DNA of 19,905 bases from Cytophagaceae bacterium (GTDB taxonomy: Bacteria; Bacteroidota; Bacteroidia; Cytophagales; Flexibacteraceae), in contig CANHWS010000029.1 in NCBI GenBank assembly GCA_947464365.1, positions 1-19,905 on the forward strand, read 5' to 3'. Shown one piece after another: positions 8,667 to 15,142 of the stretch. Position 1 is the first letter of the stretch, and every line of letters starts with the position of its first letter. The position numbers were made by a program, and so were the translations under genes. The notes beneath the pieces are model-generated. The model saw only the letters and a program-made list of their open reading frames with translations. It did not search any database and was not told the origin of the DNA.

Positions 8667-9029
8667 CGCATAGTAATGGGTTACTATAAGCCCCCAAAAG
8701 CCTATGTCGGCAACGGATTAGGCGAATGCACCCCAAAGTTGCCGAGTTTACGAATTCTCAGTTTACGGTAGTTTCGTTGCCAATTTCGCAATTTGGATAA
8801 CCAACTGTAGAATTTCTTGCTTGGCCTAAGCTCGAGGTCAGGCCTCAAATAAAATTTGTGTTATAGAATAGGCAGAAAGCCAATAGCATTATTGAAAATT
8901 TGGCAAAGTTCACTAGCTTTGGCAGGTCTTGAGCTCTTGAGGTCAGGGCAAAAAAAAACAGCTTGAACGAAAGTCGATCAAACTGTTAAACTACCTATTA
9001 ATACACCAAATTAACCAAAAAAAGTCTTG
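8667..9029. other. Gene-poor intergenic stretch after the permease gene
   Basis: No supported gene. It holds a short perfect hairpin, TAGTAA/TTACTA, at 8671-8686, five bases past the permease stop. That hairpin has no T-run after it, so it is only a weak terminator candidate. There is also an imperfect direct repeat, GAGCTC/GCTC followed by GAGGTCAGG, around 8830-8842 and 8931-8947, and an A-run at 8950-8958. Confidence 0.45.
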
Positions 9030-9112
9030 GTAGTGAGCTGCTGAGGATTCGAACCTCAGGGAAAATCTCGAGTGGCATACCGCAGGAGATTTGGCCCTTA
9101 CGCCAAGTACAG
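9030..9112 (-). ncRNA. tRNA-like 3' domain (T arm plus 3' strand), possible small RNA or tRNA remnant
   Basis: On the minus strand, TGAGG-TTCGAAT-CCTCA (plus positions 9041-9057) is a perfect T arm with a canonical T loop. It is followed by GCAGCTC (9034-9040) and ACTACCA. Upstream on the same strand are TTGGC/GCCAA (9101-9105 and 9091-9095) and AAATCTC/GAGATTT (9086-9092 and 9064-9070). I cannot find a 5' acceptor strand complementary to GCAGCTC (GAGCTGC or a wobble variant), nor a normal anticodon arm. It is therefore not an ordinary tRNA, and the spacing does not allow a full tmRNA. It could be a tRNA remnant, an attachment-site scar, or a small RNA that uses a T-loop fold. A run of seven T follows on the minus strand (9017-9023). 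Confidence 0.4.
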
Positions 9113-9180
9113 TCAAAAAAGGAGGTTGCAGAATCTTTCAGCAAACATCCTTCGTCGAAGCATCATGTGTTTCGACACCA

Positions 9181-9188
9181 CAAAAGTA
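9181..9188 (-). promoter_or_regulatory. -7 promoter element reading into the tRNA-like element
   Basis: The minus strand reads TACTTTTG, an exact TAnnTTTG match and the same 8-mer found before several genes in this window. It points away from the Lrp gene, so the only visible target is the tRNA-like structure about 70 bases downstream. No TTG is found at the -33 position. Confidence 0.45.
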
Positions 9189-9298
9189 GGTGTCAGACGG
9201 GTAAGTTTAAAATATTATTAGTCTTTTGTCTCAAAATTTACAAACTCTTTAATTACTTGGCATCCGAAATAACAAACTCTCAAAAACTCCGTCCCAGA

Positions 9299-9766
9299 AT
9301 GGCCGCCAATTTAGACATTGACAATGTGGACCTCAAAATTCTGTCCTTGCTGATGGAAGATGCTAACATGCCATACACCGAAATCGCAAAGCGAGTGTAT
9401 GTATCTGGTGGCACCGTCCATGTCAGGATGAAGAAGATGCAGGAGCTTGGCATCGTTACTGGTGCCTCGCTCAAAATAGACCACAGCAAGCTGGGATATG
9501 ATATTGTTGCCTTTCTGGGTATCTACCTCGAAAAGAGCTCGCAGTATCACGAAGTAGCCGATCAGCTGATCCGGATTCCGGAGATCGTTTCTGTCCACTA
9601 CACTACAGGCATCTACTCGATCTTTGCCAAGATCGTCTGCCGGGATACCAAACACTTGCGTAACGTCTTGCATGACAAGATCCAGAACGTTAAGGGCATC
9701 CAGCGGACCGAGACCTTCATCTCTCTCGAGGAAAGCGTAGAGCGCTCTGTGAAGTTGGAAATCTAA
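9299..9766 (+). CDS. Lrp/AsnC family transcriptional regulator
   Basis: 155 residues from ATG 9299. A longer frame from 9167 exists, but MAANLDIDNVDLKILSLL matches the normal family N-terminus and 150-160 residues is the usual size. Residues about 8-56 are the winged helix-turn-helix (LKILSLLMEDANMPYTEIAK, then VSGGTVHVRMKKMQELGIV). Residues about 65-145 are the RAM ligand-binding/oligomerisation domain (DIVAFLGIYLE, VSVHYTTGIYSIFAKIVCRD). Family members form dimers to octamers and respond to amino acids or other small molecules. The ligand and targets are unknown here. It is a single gene convergent with htrA, with a strong terminator at 9833-9862. Upstream DNA is AT-rich; no exact -7 box was found on this strand. 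Confidence 0.93.
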   Translation: MAANLDIDNVDLKILSLLMEDANMPYTEIAKRVYVSGGTVHVRMKKMQELGIVTGASLKIDHSKLGYDIVAFLGIYLEKSSQYHEVADQLIRIPEIVSVHYTTGIYSIFAKIVCRDTKHLRNVLHDKIQNVKGIQRTETFISLEESVERSVKLEI

Positions 9767-9832
9767 ACTAGGGTAGGCACTGACCGTGGCCTTGCCTAGG
9801 TGACCTATCCTTGTCTCAAATCCTGCAAAAGG

Positions 9833-9862
9833 AGGCCTCATAATCAGACATGAGGCCTTTTT
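9833..9862 (+). terminator. Terminator of the Lrp/AsnC gene
   Basis: AGGCCTCA (9833-9840) pairs with TGAGGCCT (9851-9858), followed by a T-run to 9862. It lies 67 bases past the stop codon and is preceded by an A-run, so it may also work weakly in the other direction. Confidence 0.85.
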
Positions 9863-9920
9863 GCGTTTCTTGAAGATGCTGCTAGCTGCCACTATTTATG
9901 TGAACTTGAACAGTAATCAT

Positions 9921-9959
9921 CAAAAACAAACACGGCCACCCCAATAGGGTAGCCGTGTT
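9921..9959 (-). terminator. Terminator of htrA
   Basis: AACACGGC (9929-9936) pairs with GCCGTGTT (9952-9959). The stem extends inward, past one mismatch, through ACCC/GGGT. On the minus strand the hairpin is followed by TTGTTTTTG. It lies 28 bases past the htrA stop. Confidence 0.85.
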
Positions 9960-9986
9960 GTCAAATCAGGTTAGGATGGATCCAGC

Positions 9987-11519
9987 TTATGGCATCCCGA
10001 AGCCAAAGAAATAGCGACCAGGGTAGTCAGGGTATTGACCTTCAACCAAAACTCCTTCTTTTTTGGTTTTAAGGGCATCCTCTAGCTCCTTTACATTGTT
10101 GACTGTCTTTTTGTCCAGCTTGGTGATGACGAAACCTTCCTTCATGTCGGTTTCCTTCATGATGATGCCAGGCTTGATCTTCTTGACCTTGACACCTCCA
10201 GTTAGGCCCATTTTCTTTAGCTCCTTGGCATCAAGGTCCGCAAACTCAACACCAAGCTGATCGATAGAGCTAGTTGATTTAGGTTTGACGGTTTCGGTAC
10301 TGCCTTCACGGTTTTTAAGTGTAACGCTGAGGGCGACCTCTTTGCCACCACGTACAACAATGACTGGTACTTTTTCGCCTGGACGGTGACGGCCAATGGT
10401 TTCTTGTAGCTCAGCAACGTCTTTGATGGTTTTGCCATCAGCCTTGACGATTACGTCTAGCTTCTTGATACCTGCAGCTTCAGCAGCGCTATTTTTGTTG
10501 ACGCTGTCCACAACGACACCTTCGCGGATGTCTAGGTCAAGCTCGTTGGCACGTTTGGCATCTAGGTCCTTAATGCTGATACCTAAGAATCCACGTTGTA
10601 CCACACCATATTTAATTAGGTCCTCGACAACTTTTTCGGCTAGGCGGCTCGGGATTGCAAAGGCATAGCCAGCGAAGGAGCCCGTCTGGCTTGTGATGGC
10701 GGTATTGATACCGACTAGGTCACCATATAGGTTGACCAATGCACCTCCACTATTGCCTGGGTTGACAGCAGCATCAGTCTGGATGAAGCTCTCGAGGGCG
10801 GCTTGGTCCTTGATAATCCTGATGTTGCGACCTTTGGCACTAACTACCCCAGCCGTAACTGTGCTGGTCAGGTTAAAGGGGTTGCCTACTGCCAAGACCC
10901 ATTGGCCAACTTTAGTAGCATCACTATTGCCGAAGGCTAGGTGAGGCAGGTTACTATCTTTAATCTGGAGAACAGCAAGGTCTGTGCTAGGGTCAGTACC
11001 TATGACTTTTGCCTTGTAGGAACGATTATCGGACAGGATTACTTCGATCTCTTTGGCATTGTCGATAACGTGGTTGTTGGTGATGATGTAGCCGTCAGCG
11101 GACATAATGACGCCACTCCCGCTACTTTCTTGTGGTTGTGCTTGGCGCGGTGGTTCGCCAAAGAAAAACTGGGGACCTTGTGGACCGCCAAATAGATCAC
11201 CAAACGGATCCTGTCCACCACCGCGGTTGCCTCGTTCCTCCCGCATCGGCGCTCCGTATTGGCTACGGATGTGTACGACGGCTGGAGTTACTTTGCTTGC
11301 GACGCTGCTAAAGTCTGGGCCTACTAAGTCTGCCGTGCCGCCTAAGCCTACTGATTTGGTAATTGCAGTGGGGCCTTCGATTGCGCGTTCTAGGGTCACG
11401 ACTTGTGGACCAATTGGTAAAAGGCTAAAGGCCCCAAGCGTGAGGGCCGAACCAAGCATGGCCGCACCAAGGATCGGTGCTTGCCTTTTGATGAATTTGA
11501 CAGGTGTTTTCATTGTCAT
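9987..11519 (-). CDS. HtrA/DegP/DegQ-type periplasmic serine protease
   Basis: 510 residues. An N-terminal hydrophobic segment (about 15-34, after KFIKRQ) anchors or exports the protein. The trypsin-like domain (about 70-310) shows the complete triad: His150 (NNHVID), Asp180 (DPSTDLAVLQI) and Ser257 (NPGNSGGAL). A Gly/Pro/Gln-rich linker (about 88-133) precedes the catalytic core, in the position of the regulatory LA loop. Two PDZ domains follow (about 310-400, QRGFLGISIKDLD; and about 422-500, DQLGVEFADLDAKELKK). The final residues (YPGRYFFGFGMP) are aromatic. Family members degrade or chaperone misfolded envelope proteins. The ATG at 11519 was chosen; ATG 11513 is equally possible. It is a single gene with a terminator at 9921-9959. 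The upstream region has two palindromes and only an imperfect -7 box (TAATGTTG, complement of 11609-11616). Confidence 0.95.
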   Translation of the reverse strand: MTMKTPVKFIKRQAPILGAAMLGSALTLGAFSLLPIGPQVVTLERAIEGPTAITKSVGLGGTADLVGPDFSSVASKVTPAVVHIRSQYGAPMREERGNRGGGQDPFGDLFGGPQGPQFFFGEPPRQAQPQESSGSGVIMSADGYIITNNHVIDNAKEIEVILSDNRSYKAKVIGTDPSTDLAVLQIKDSNLPHLAFGNSDATKVGQWVLAVGNPFNLTSTVTAGVVSAKGRNIRIIKDQAALESFIQTDAAVNPGNSGGALVNLYGDLVGINTAITSQTGSFAGYAFAIPSRLAEKVVEDLIKYGVVQRGFLGISIKDLDAKRANELDLDIREGVVVDSVNKNSAAEAAGIKKLDVIVKADGKTIKDVAELQETIGRHRPGEKVPVIVVRGGKEVALSVTLKNREGSTETVKPKSTSSIDQLGVEFADLDAKELKKMGLTGGVKVKKIKPGIIMKETDMKEGFVITKLDKKTVNNVKELEDALKTKKEGVLVEGQYPDYPGRYFFGFGMP

Positions 11520-11651
11520 ATTGTGGATGAGGATAGCTTTTGTTGAGCCTAGGCCCAGAGGTCAGTCCTTGTAGAATGCTAACGTAGATCTGGGTAAATT
11601 CGGTACAACATTAGGACCAGGAAGCGTTGATCTGGAGCTAATAGAGTTGGT

Positions 11652-11666
11652 TTAACAGTTTGTTAA
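11652..11666. promoter_or_regulatory. Inverted repeat upstream of htrA (TTAACA-GTT-TGTTAA)
   Basis: TTAACA (11652-11657) and TGTTAA (11661-11666) are perfect complements around a 3-base spacer, about 133-147 bases upstream of the htrA start. The size fits an operator for a dimeric regulator; the factor is unknown. Confidence 0.35.
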
Positions 11667-11753
11667 GGTGGGTTTGAGGAGACCTTAGGGAAAGCAGGTT
11701 ATTTGGCCCAGTTCTGGACCTCATAGTCAAGCTCAGATAGCCAAATCCCCCCA

Positions 11754-11767
11754 TAATTGGCCAATTA
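11754..11767. promoter_or_regulatory. 14-base perfect palindrome TAATTGGCCAATTA
   Basis: All 14 bases are self-complementary. It is located between the ribBA terminator and htrA. The core TTGGCCAA also occurs twice in the typA/LPS-permease divergent region (7063-7070, 7116-7123). It could be a protein-binding site; no factor can be named. Confidence 0.35.
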
Positions 11768-11823
11768 GCAACTGACGTACCAAACCAATTTATCCGTTAG
11801 GTGTCCCTTAGATTTGAGCCATC

Positions 11824-11865
11824 AAAAAGCCCTCAGTCTGCAATCTAGTCGCAATGCTGAGGGCT
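11824..11865 (-). terminator. Terminator of ribBA
   Basis: AGCCCTCAG (11828-11836) pairs perfectly with CTGAGGGCT (11857-11865). The minus strand then runs into TTTTT. It lies about 100 bases past the ribBA stop codon at 11963. Confidence 0.85.
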
Positions 11866-11962
11866 ATCTGGTACAAAATGTCAGTAACTTTGGAGCTGTG
11901 AATGGTAATTAGACTGTCAAAATTTCATCGTCAACCAAGAATAACGAGACAAAGATCGTCGC

Positions 11963-13255
11963 TTACGCCAAAATGGTATGCCCCATTTTGTCGCGTTTGG
12001 TCTCTAGGTATTGTTGGTTGTGCGGATTAGGGCTGATCTCGATGCTAACGTTTTCGATGATCTCGAGACCGTAGCCGATCAGTCCGACTCGTTTTTTAGG
12101 GTTGTTGCTGATGAGTTTGATCTTGCCAACCCCTAGGTCATGCAGGATCTGGGCCCCAACTCCATAGTCACGTTCGTCCATCTTGAAGCCTAACTCTAGG
12201 TTAGCCTGGACGGTATCACGCCCTTGCTCCTGAAGTTTATAGGCCTTGAGTTTGTTCAGCAGGCCAATGCCACGACCTTCTTGGTTCATATACAAGACAA
12301 CGCCTTTACCAGCCTGATGGACCATTTGCATGGCCTGATGGAGCTGTCCGCCACAGTCGCAACGGCATGAGCCAAAGATGTCTCCTGTTACGCAGCTACT
12401 ATGAACCCTGACTAAGATGGCTTCATTGGGCTCCCAGCTTCCTTTAATGAGTGCTAGGTGTAAGTCGCCGGTATTGACTTGGCGGAAAGCAATAAGCTCA
12501 AAATCGCCCCATTCAGTTGGCATCTCAACACCGATCTCGCGGGTGATAAGGGTCTCCTTAGACATCCTGTAGGCGATAAGATCCTTAATACTTACTAGTT
12601 TGAGACCATGTTTATCAGCAAACTTCCTTAGTTGGGGCAGTCGTGCCATGTGGCCATCATCGCCAATGACCTCAACCAAAACACCAGCTGGTTCAAAACC
12701 CGCTAATTTTGCGAAGTCGGCAGCAGCTTCGGTGTGTCCAGCACGGCGAAGAACACCTTCGCGTTTAGCCTTGAGCGGGAAAATATGACCTGGGCGGCCA
12801 AGATCTTCGGGTTTGGTGTTTGGATCGACTAAGGCCTTTATTGTTTTGGCTCGGTCGAACGCGCTGATGCCAGTTGTGCAGCCATGGCCTAGCAAATCCA
12901 CTGAAACAGTGAAAGGGGTTTCGTGCACGGCTGTGTTGTTGCCAACCATTAGCTCAAGTCCTAGCTCCACACAGCGGTCCTCGGTTAGGGCCATACAAAT
13001 CAGTCCACGGGCCTCACGGGCCATGAAGTTGACAATCTCTGGAGTTACACAGCTGGCAGCGCAGATCAGGTCACCTTCGTTTTCGCGGTCTTCGTCATCT
13101 ACCACAACGATCACCTCTCCGCGTTTAATGGCCTCAATGGCCTCCTCGATGGTGTCAAGTCGGGTGTCTGTTGTGGGGGACTCTAGGGTAGGGGTGTGCG
13201 CAGTCTCTAAATCGGATGTGGTAGGTGCCAGTTGGTATGCCAATGCTGTAATCAT
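11963..13255 (-). CDS. ribBA: Bifunctional 3,4-dihydroxy-2-butanone-4-phosphate synthase / GTP cyclohydrolase II
   Basis: 430 residues covering both entry enzymes of riboflavin synthesis. The N-terminal RibB domain (about 36-235) shows DDEDRENEGD (53-62), HGCTTGISAFDRA (124-136), GHIFPL (156-161) and RAGHTEAA (171-178). The C-terminal RibA domain (about 236-430) shows VRVHSSCVTGD with zinc ligands Cys288, Cys299 and Cys301 (SCRCDCGGQ), and NQEGRGIGL (324-332). Both domains keep their key residues, so both activities are expected: ribulose 5-phosphate to DHBP, and GTP to the pyrimidine precursor. The first 33 residues are a low-complexity Thr-rich extension not normally present, but no later ATG fits. 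A -7 box is at 13319-13326. No FMN riboswitch is visible in the leader. Confidence 0.97.
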   Translation of the reverse strand: MITALAYQLAPTTSDLETAHTPTLESPTTDTRLDTIEEAIEAIKRGEVIVVVDDEDRENEGDLICAASCVTPEIVNFMAREARGLICMALTEDRCVELGLELMVGNNTAVHETPFTVSVDLLGHGCTTGISAFDRAKTIKALVDPNTKPEDLGRPGHIFPLKAKREGVLRRAGHTEAAADFAKLAGFEPAGVLVEVIGDDGHMARLPQLRKFADKHGLKLVSIKDLIAYRMSKETLITREIGVEMPTEWGDFELIAFRQVNTGDLHLALIKGSWEPNEAILVRVHSSCVTGDIFGSCRCDCGGQLHQAMQMVHQAGKGVVLYMNQEGRGIGLLNKLKAYKLQEQGRDTVQANLELGFKMDERDYGVGAQILHDLGVGKIKLISNNPKKRVGLIGYGLEIIENVSIEISPNPHNQQYLETKRDKMGHTILA

Positions 13256-13318
13256 AGTGGTGCTGTGTCGCGTTGTATCGATTGTCTGTTCAACCTCTAA
13301 AGCTGCCTGATGGTTCTA

Positions 13319-13326
13319 CAAAAGTA
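13319..13326 (-). promoter_or_regulatory. -7 promoter element of ribBA
   Basis: The minus strand reads TACTTTTG, an exact TAnnTTTG match, 63 bases upstream of the ribBA ATG. No TTG occurs at the preferred -33 spacing. Confidence 0.5.
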
Positions 13327-13437
13327 AGGCCAAGCCAGATGATGCCGATGATTAACTTAATTTAGCCCATCATTTCTACACTAAGGTGTCAGTTCGTCTT
13401 GTCCAAGTCAGCCAATAATTCAGTAACCAAGCCTAGC

Positions 13438-14658
13438 ATGAAGGCTACCAAGCGGCCAGATGTCGTCATCCTACATCAACATTTTCGTTGGGCGGAAGCG
13501 GGCGGGCCAGCCAGGACGCATCATTTGGCGGCTGGCATGATAAGCCAAGGACTAAGGGTGGTGGTGGTCTCGGGGCCAGACGGTGCCTCAGATCGAGACC
13601 TCGCTGATCCAATACGTGTCATTAGGGTTGGTGTACCATACAGGGCAAGTATGGGCTTTTGGTCCCGGATTTACTCCTTTATATTGTATGTCCTCGCAGC
13701 TTGGTGGACCACAATTTGGCTACGTCCGAGATTGATTTATGCCAGTAGCACCCCGCTGACAGTCGGGTTGGTTGCCCTTTGCACATTTAGGCCATTCATT
13801 TTCGAGGTGCGTGACCTTTGGCCCCAAGCTCCTATTGAGCTCAAGGCACTTCAAAATCCGATCCTGATCAGGCTGGCACATGGGCTAGCAAATCTGTCCT
13901 ACAGATACGCCAAGGCAGTTGTTGTCCTTAGTCCGCCAATGGAGGAAGTAGTCTTATCATATAATAAGAGGGTAGTAGTTGTACCCAATTTTGCCGTTCC
14001 TTATTCCAGAATCCAGCTCGAGCAAGCTATACAGGTTCGGAATCAATCCGTTCATGATCGTATTAGCCAGGGGCATGACAAACCTTATATTTTGTTTTAT
14101 GGCGGTGCGGTCGGTCCTGCAAATGGCATCCCGAAACTGCTGGAAATAAGTCGGCAACTAAGTAATACACCCGATTGCCGTTGGCAACTAGTGCTGGCTC
14201 CAGAGCCCGGGCGGCCGCTAAGCTCAGCTTTGCAAGAAGCGATCAAGAGTGGCAAAATCTTGTTGCTAGACTACCTTGATCAGGCGAGTTTGCAGGCATA
14301 CCTCAGGACTGTCAATGCCATGCTTGTTAGTTTTGATGACTATCCGTCTCTCGAGACGACCAGTCCTAATAAGTTTTTCTTGGGCCTATCAGTCGGGTTA
14401 CCAATTGTGATGGCATGTCGAGGTTGGCATACCGATCTGGTGGTAGCATCGGGTGCAGGTTACTGGTTTCAACCTTCAAACTTTGAGGCTGCAGGAGGCC
14501 AAGCGGCCAATCAAAATCTTGTTCACTATCTCAAGGCGCTGGAGGACCCTATCTGCAACGCAACCAATAGCCAAGCCGCATGGGAGCTTAGCCAATCTTT
14601 CAGCACCGAAAAAGCCCAGTTAGCCATAAATCATCTGATTCTGGATGTCCTAGGCTAG
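13438..14658 (+). CDS. GT4-like (WbuB-type) glycosyltransferase
   Basis: 406 residues from ATG 13438. An in-frame TTG at 13399 would add 13 polar residues without family resemblance. The N-terminal Rossmann-like domain has HFRWAEAGGPARTHH (15-29, the usual glycine-rich acceptor-side loop) and FEVRDLWPQ (122-130), followed by LSPPMEE and VVPNF. The C-terminal domain has FYGGAVGPANGIPKLLE (about 220-236) and SPNKFFLGLSVGLPIV (309-324). Such enzymes transfer a sugar from a nucleotide donor to a lipid-linked glycan in the cytoplasm, as in capsule or O-antigen synthesis. Most relatives have Asp or Glu where this one has Leu315, an unusual loss. No other polysaccharide genes are adjacent. It is divergent from ribBA and has no clear terminator. 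Confidence 0.85.
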   Translation: MKATKRPDVVILHQHFRWAEAGGPARTHHLAAGMISQGLRVVVVSGPDGASDRDLADPIRVIRVGVPYRASMGFWSRIYSFILYVLAAWWTTIWLRPRLIYASSTPLTVGLVALCTFRPFIFEVRDLWPQAPIELKALQNPILIRLAHGLANLSYRYAKAVVVLSPPMEEVVLSYNKRVVVVPNFAVPYSRIQLEQAIQVRNQSVHDRISQGHDKPYILFYGGAVGPANGIPKLLEISRQLSNTPDCRWQLVLAPEPGRPLSSALQEAIKSGKILLLDYLDQASLQAYLRTVNAMLVSFDDYPSLETTSPNKFFLGLSVGLPIVMACRGWHTDLVVASGAGYWFQPSNFEAAGGQAANQNLVHYLKALEDPICNATNSQAAWELSQSFSTEKAQLAINHLILDVLG

Positions 14659-14704
14659 CGCTTGGGTAGCAACTAAAAGCCAATATTTATTTGTTGCCGA
14701 TAGG

Positions 14705-14719
14705 TGCAACAATGTTGCA
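14705..14719. promoter_or_regulatory. Operator-like 7-1-7 palindrome, box 1 (TGCAACA-A-TGTTGCA)
   Basis: A perfect 7-1-7 inverted repeat located 9 bases upstream of the -7 box of the merC gene. The 7-1-7 layout is the one known for Fur-family regulators (Fur, Zur). With a MerC-domain gene downstream, a metal-sensing repressor is a reasonable guess, but no regulator gene is in the window. Confidence 0.6.
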
Positions 14720-14727
14720 GATTGTGG

Positions 14728-14735
14728 TACTTTTG
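14728..14735 (+). promoter_or_regulatory. -7 promoter element of the merC operon, with leaderless start
   Basis: TACTTTTG matches TAnnTTTG exactly and ends only 5 bases before the ATG at 14741. With the usual distance the transcript would begin at or next to the start codon, so the mRNA is probably leaderless or nearly so. Confidence 0.6.
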
Positions 14736-14748
14736 CAACCATGTTGCG
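14734..14748. promoter_or_regulatory. Operator-like palindrome, box 2 (GCAACCATGTTGC core)
   Basis: It shares 12 of 13 core bases with box 1 (GCAAC-CAT-GTTGC against GCAAC-AAT-GTTGC). Its centre is 29 bases from that of box 1, and it overlaps the -7 box and the ATG. A bound protein would block transcription initiation directly. Confidence 0.55.
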
Positions 14749-15133
14749 ACAGCTAGAACGGATTGGTATTGCGGCCTCGGTCATTTGCGGGATACATTGC
14801 CTGCTAACGCCGATTTTGGTCGTGGCTGCCCCTTCCATTTCGGGACATTTTAGTCAGGATCCGATGTTGGAGCTGTTCCTGATCGGTTTTAGTATCCTAT
14901 CAAGCATGGTGGTCCTAGGTTATGATTACCTCAGGGTGCACCACAACGTACAGCCTATCTTGATCGCACTAGTGGCTTGGGCAATGACGGTTGGTAGCCA
15001 TCAACTACCGATCACAGAAACAGTACATGAGTTGCTTGCTATTTTGGGTGGGATTTTAGTTGCCGTTGCCTTTGTCCGGAACTGGATCATTAGGCGCAAC
15101 CACCATAGCTGTGCGACGCATCCTGCCTCCTAG
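14741..15133 (+). CDS. MerC-domain inner-membrane protein
   Basis: 130 residues. The N-terminus has the MerC signature in its first helix: GIAASVICGIHCLLTPIL, with Cys16, His19 and Cys20 (CxxHC). Three further hydrophobic segments lie at about 44-62, 70-87 and 93-113. The tail is metal-ligand rich (RNHHSCATHPAS). MerC of mercury operons imports Hg(II). Free-standing MerC-domain proteins in Bacteroidota occur without mercury genes and their metal is generally not known; zinc is a guess. The ATG at 14741 sits in the second palindrome and 5 bases after the -7 box. The next gene starts 9 bases past the stop codon, so they form an operon. The usual mer genes (merA, merP, merT, merR) are absent here. 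Confidence 0.8.
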   Translation: MLRQLERIGIAASVICGIHCLLTPILVVAAPSISGHFSQDPMLELFLIGFSILSSMVVLGYDYLRVHHNVQPILIALVAWAMTVGSHQLPITETVHELLAILGGILVAVAFVRNWIIRRNHHSCATHPAS

Positions 15134-15142
15134 GCCCATCAA

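Larger units (their letters stand above)
11520..11823. other. Upstream region of htrA with two palindromes
   Basis: About 300 bases without a gene. It contains the inverted repeat at 11652-11666 and the perfect palindrome at 11754-11767, listed separately, and is the probable promoter region of htrA. Confidence 0.5.

Noticed and set aside
9030..9112. A complete tRNA or tmRNA gene
   Set aside because: No 5' acceptor strand pairs with GCAGCTC. A tmRNA 5' end would fall inside the Lrp gene, where no complementary strand is found.
9311..9892. A 193-codon minus-strand open frame
   Set aside because: It is antisense to the Lrp/AsnC gene and crosses that gene's terminator.
11107..11574. A 155-codon plus-strand open frame
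   Set aside because: It is antisense to the htrA N-terminal region; no independent evidence.
12813..13310. A 165-codon plus-strand open frame
   Set aside because: It is antisense to ribBA with Ser-rich shadow composition.
13256..13398. Possible FMN riboswitch in the ribBA leader
   Set aside because: The predicted leader is about 55 bases, too short, and the conserved FMN element sequences are not seen.
14741..15133. A classical mercury-resistance (mer) operon
   Set aside because: No merA, merT, merP or merR is nearby, and the operator layout is 7-1-7, which resembles Fur-family sites rather than the MerR-type dyad between -35 and -10.
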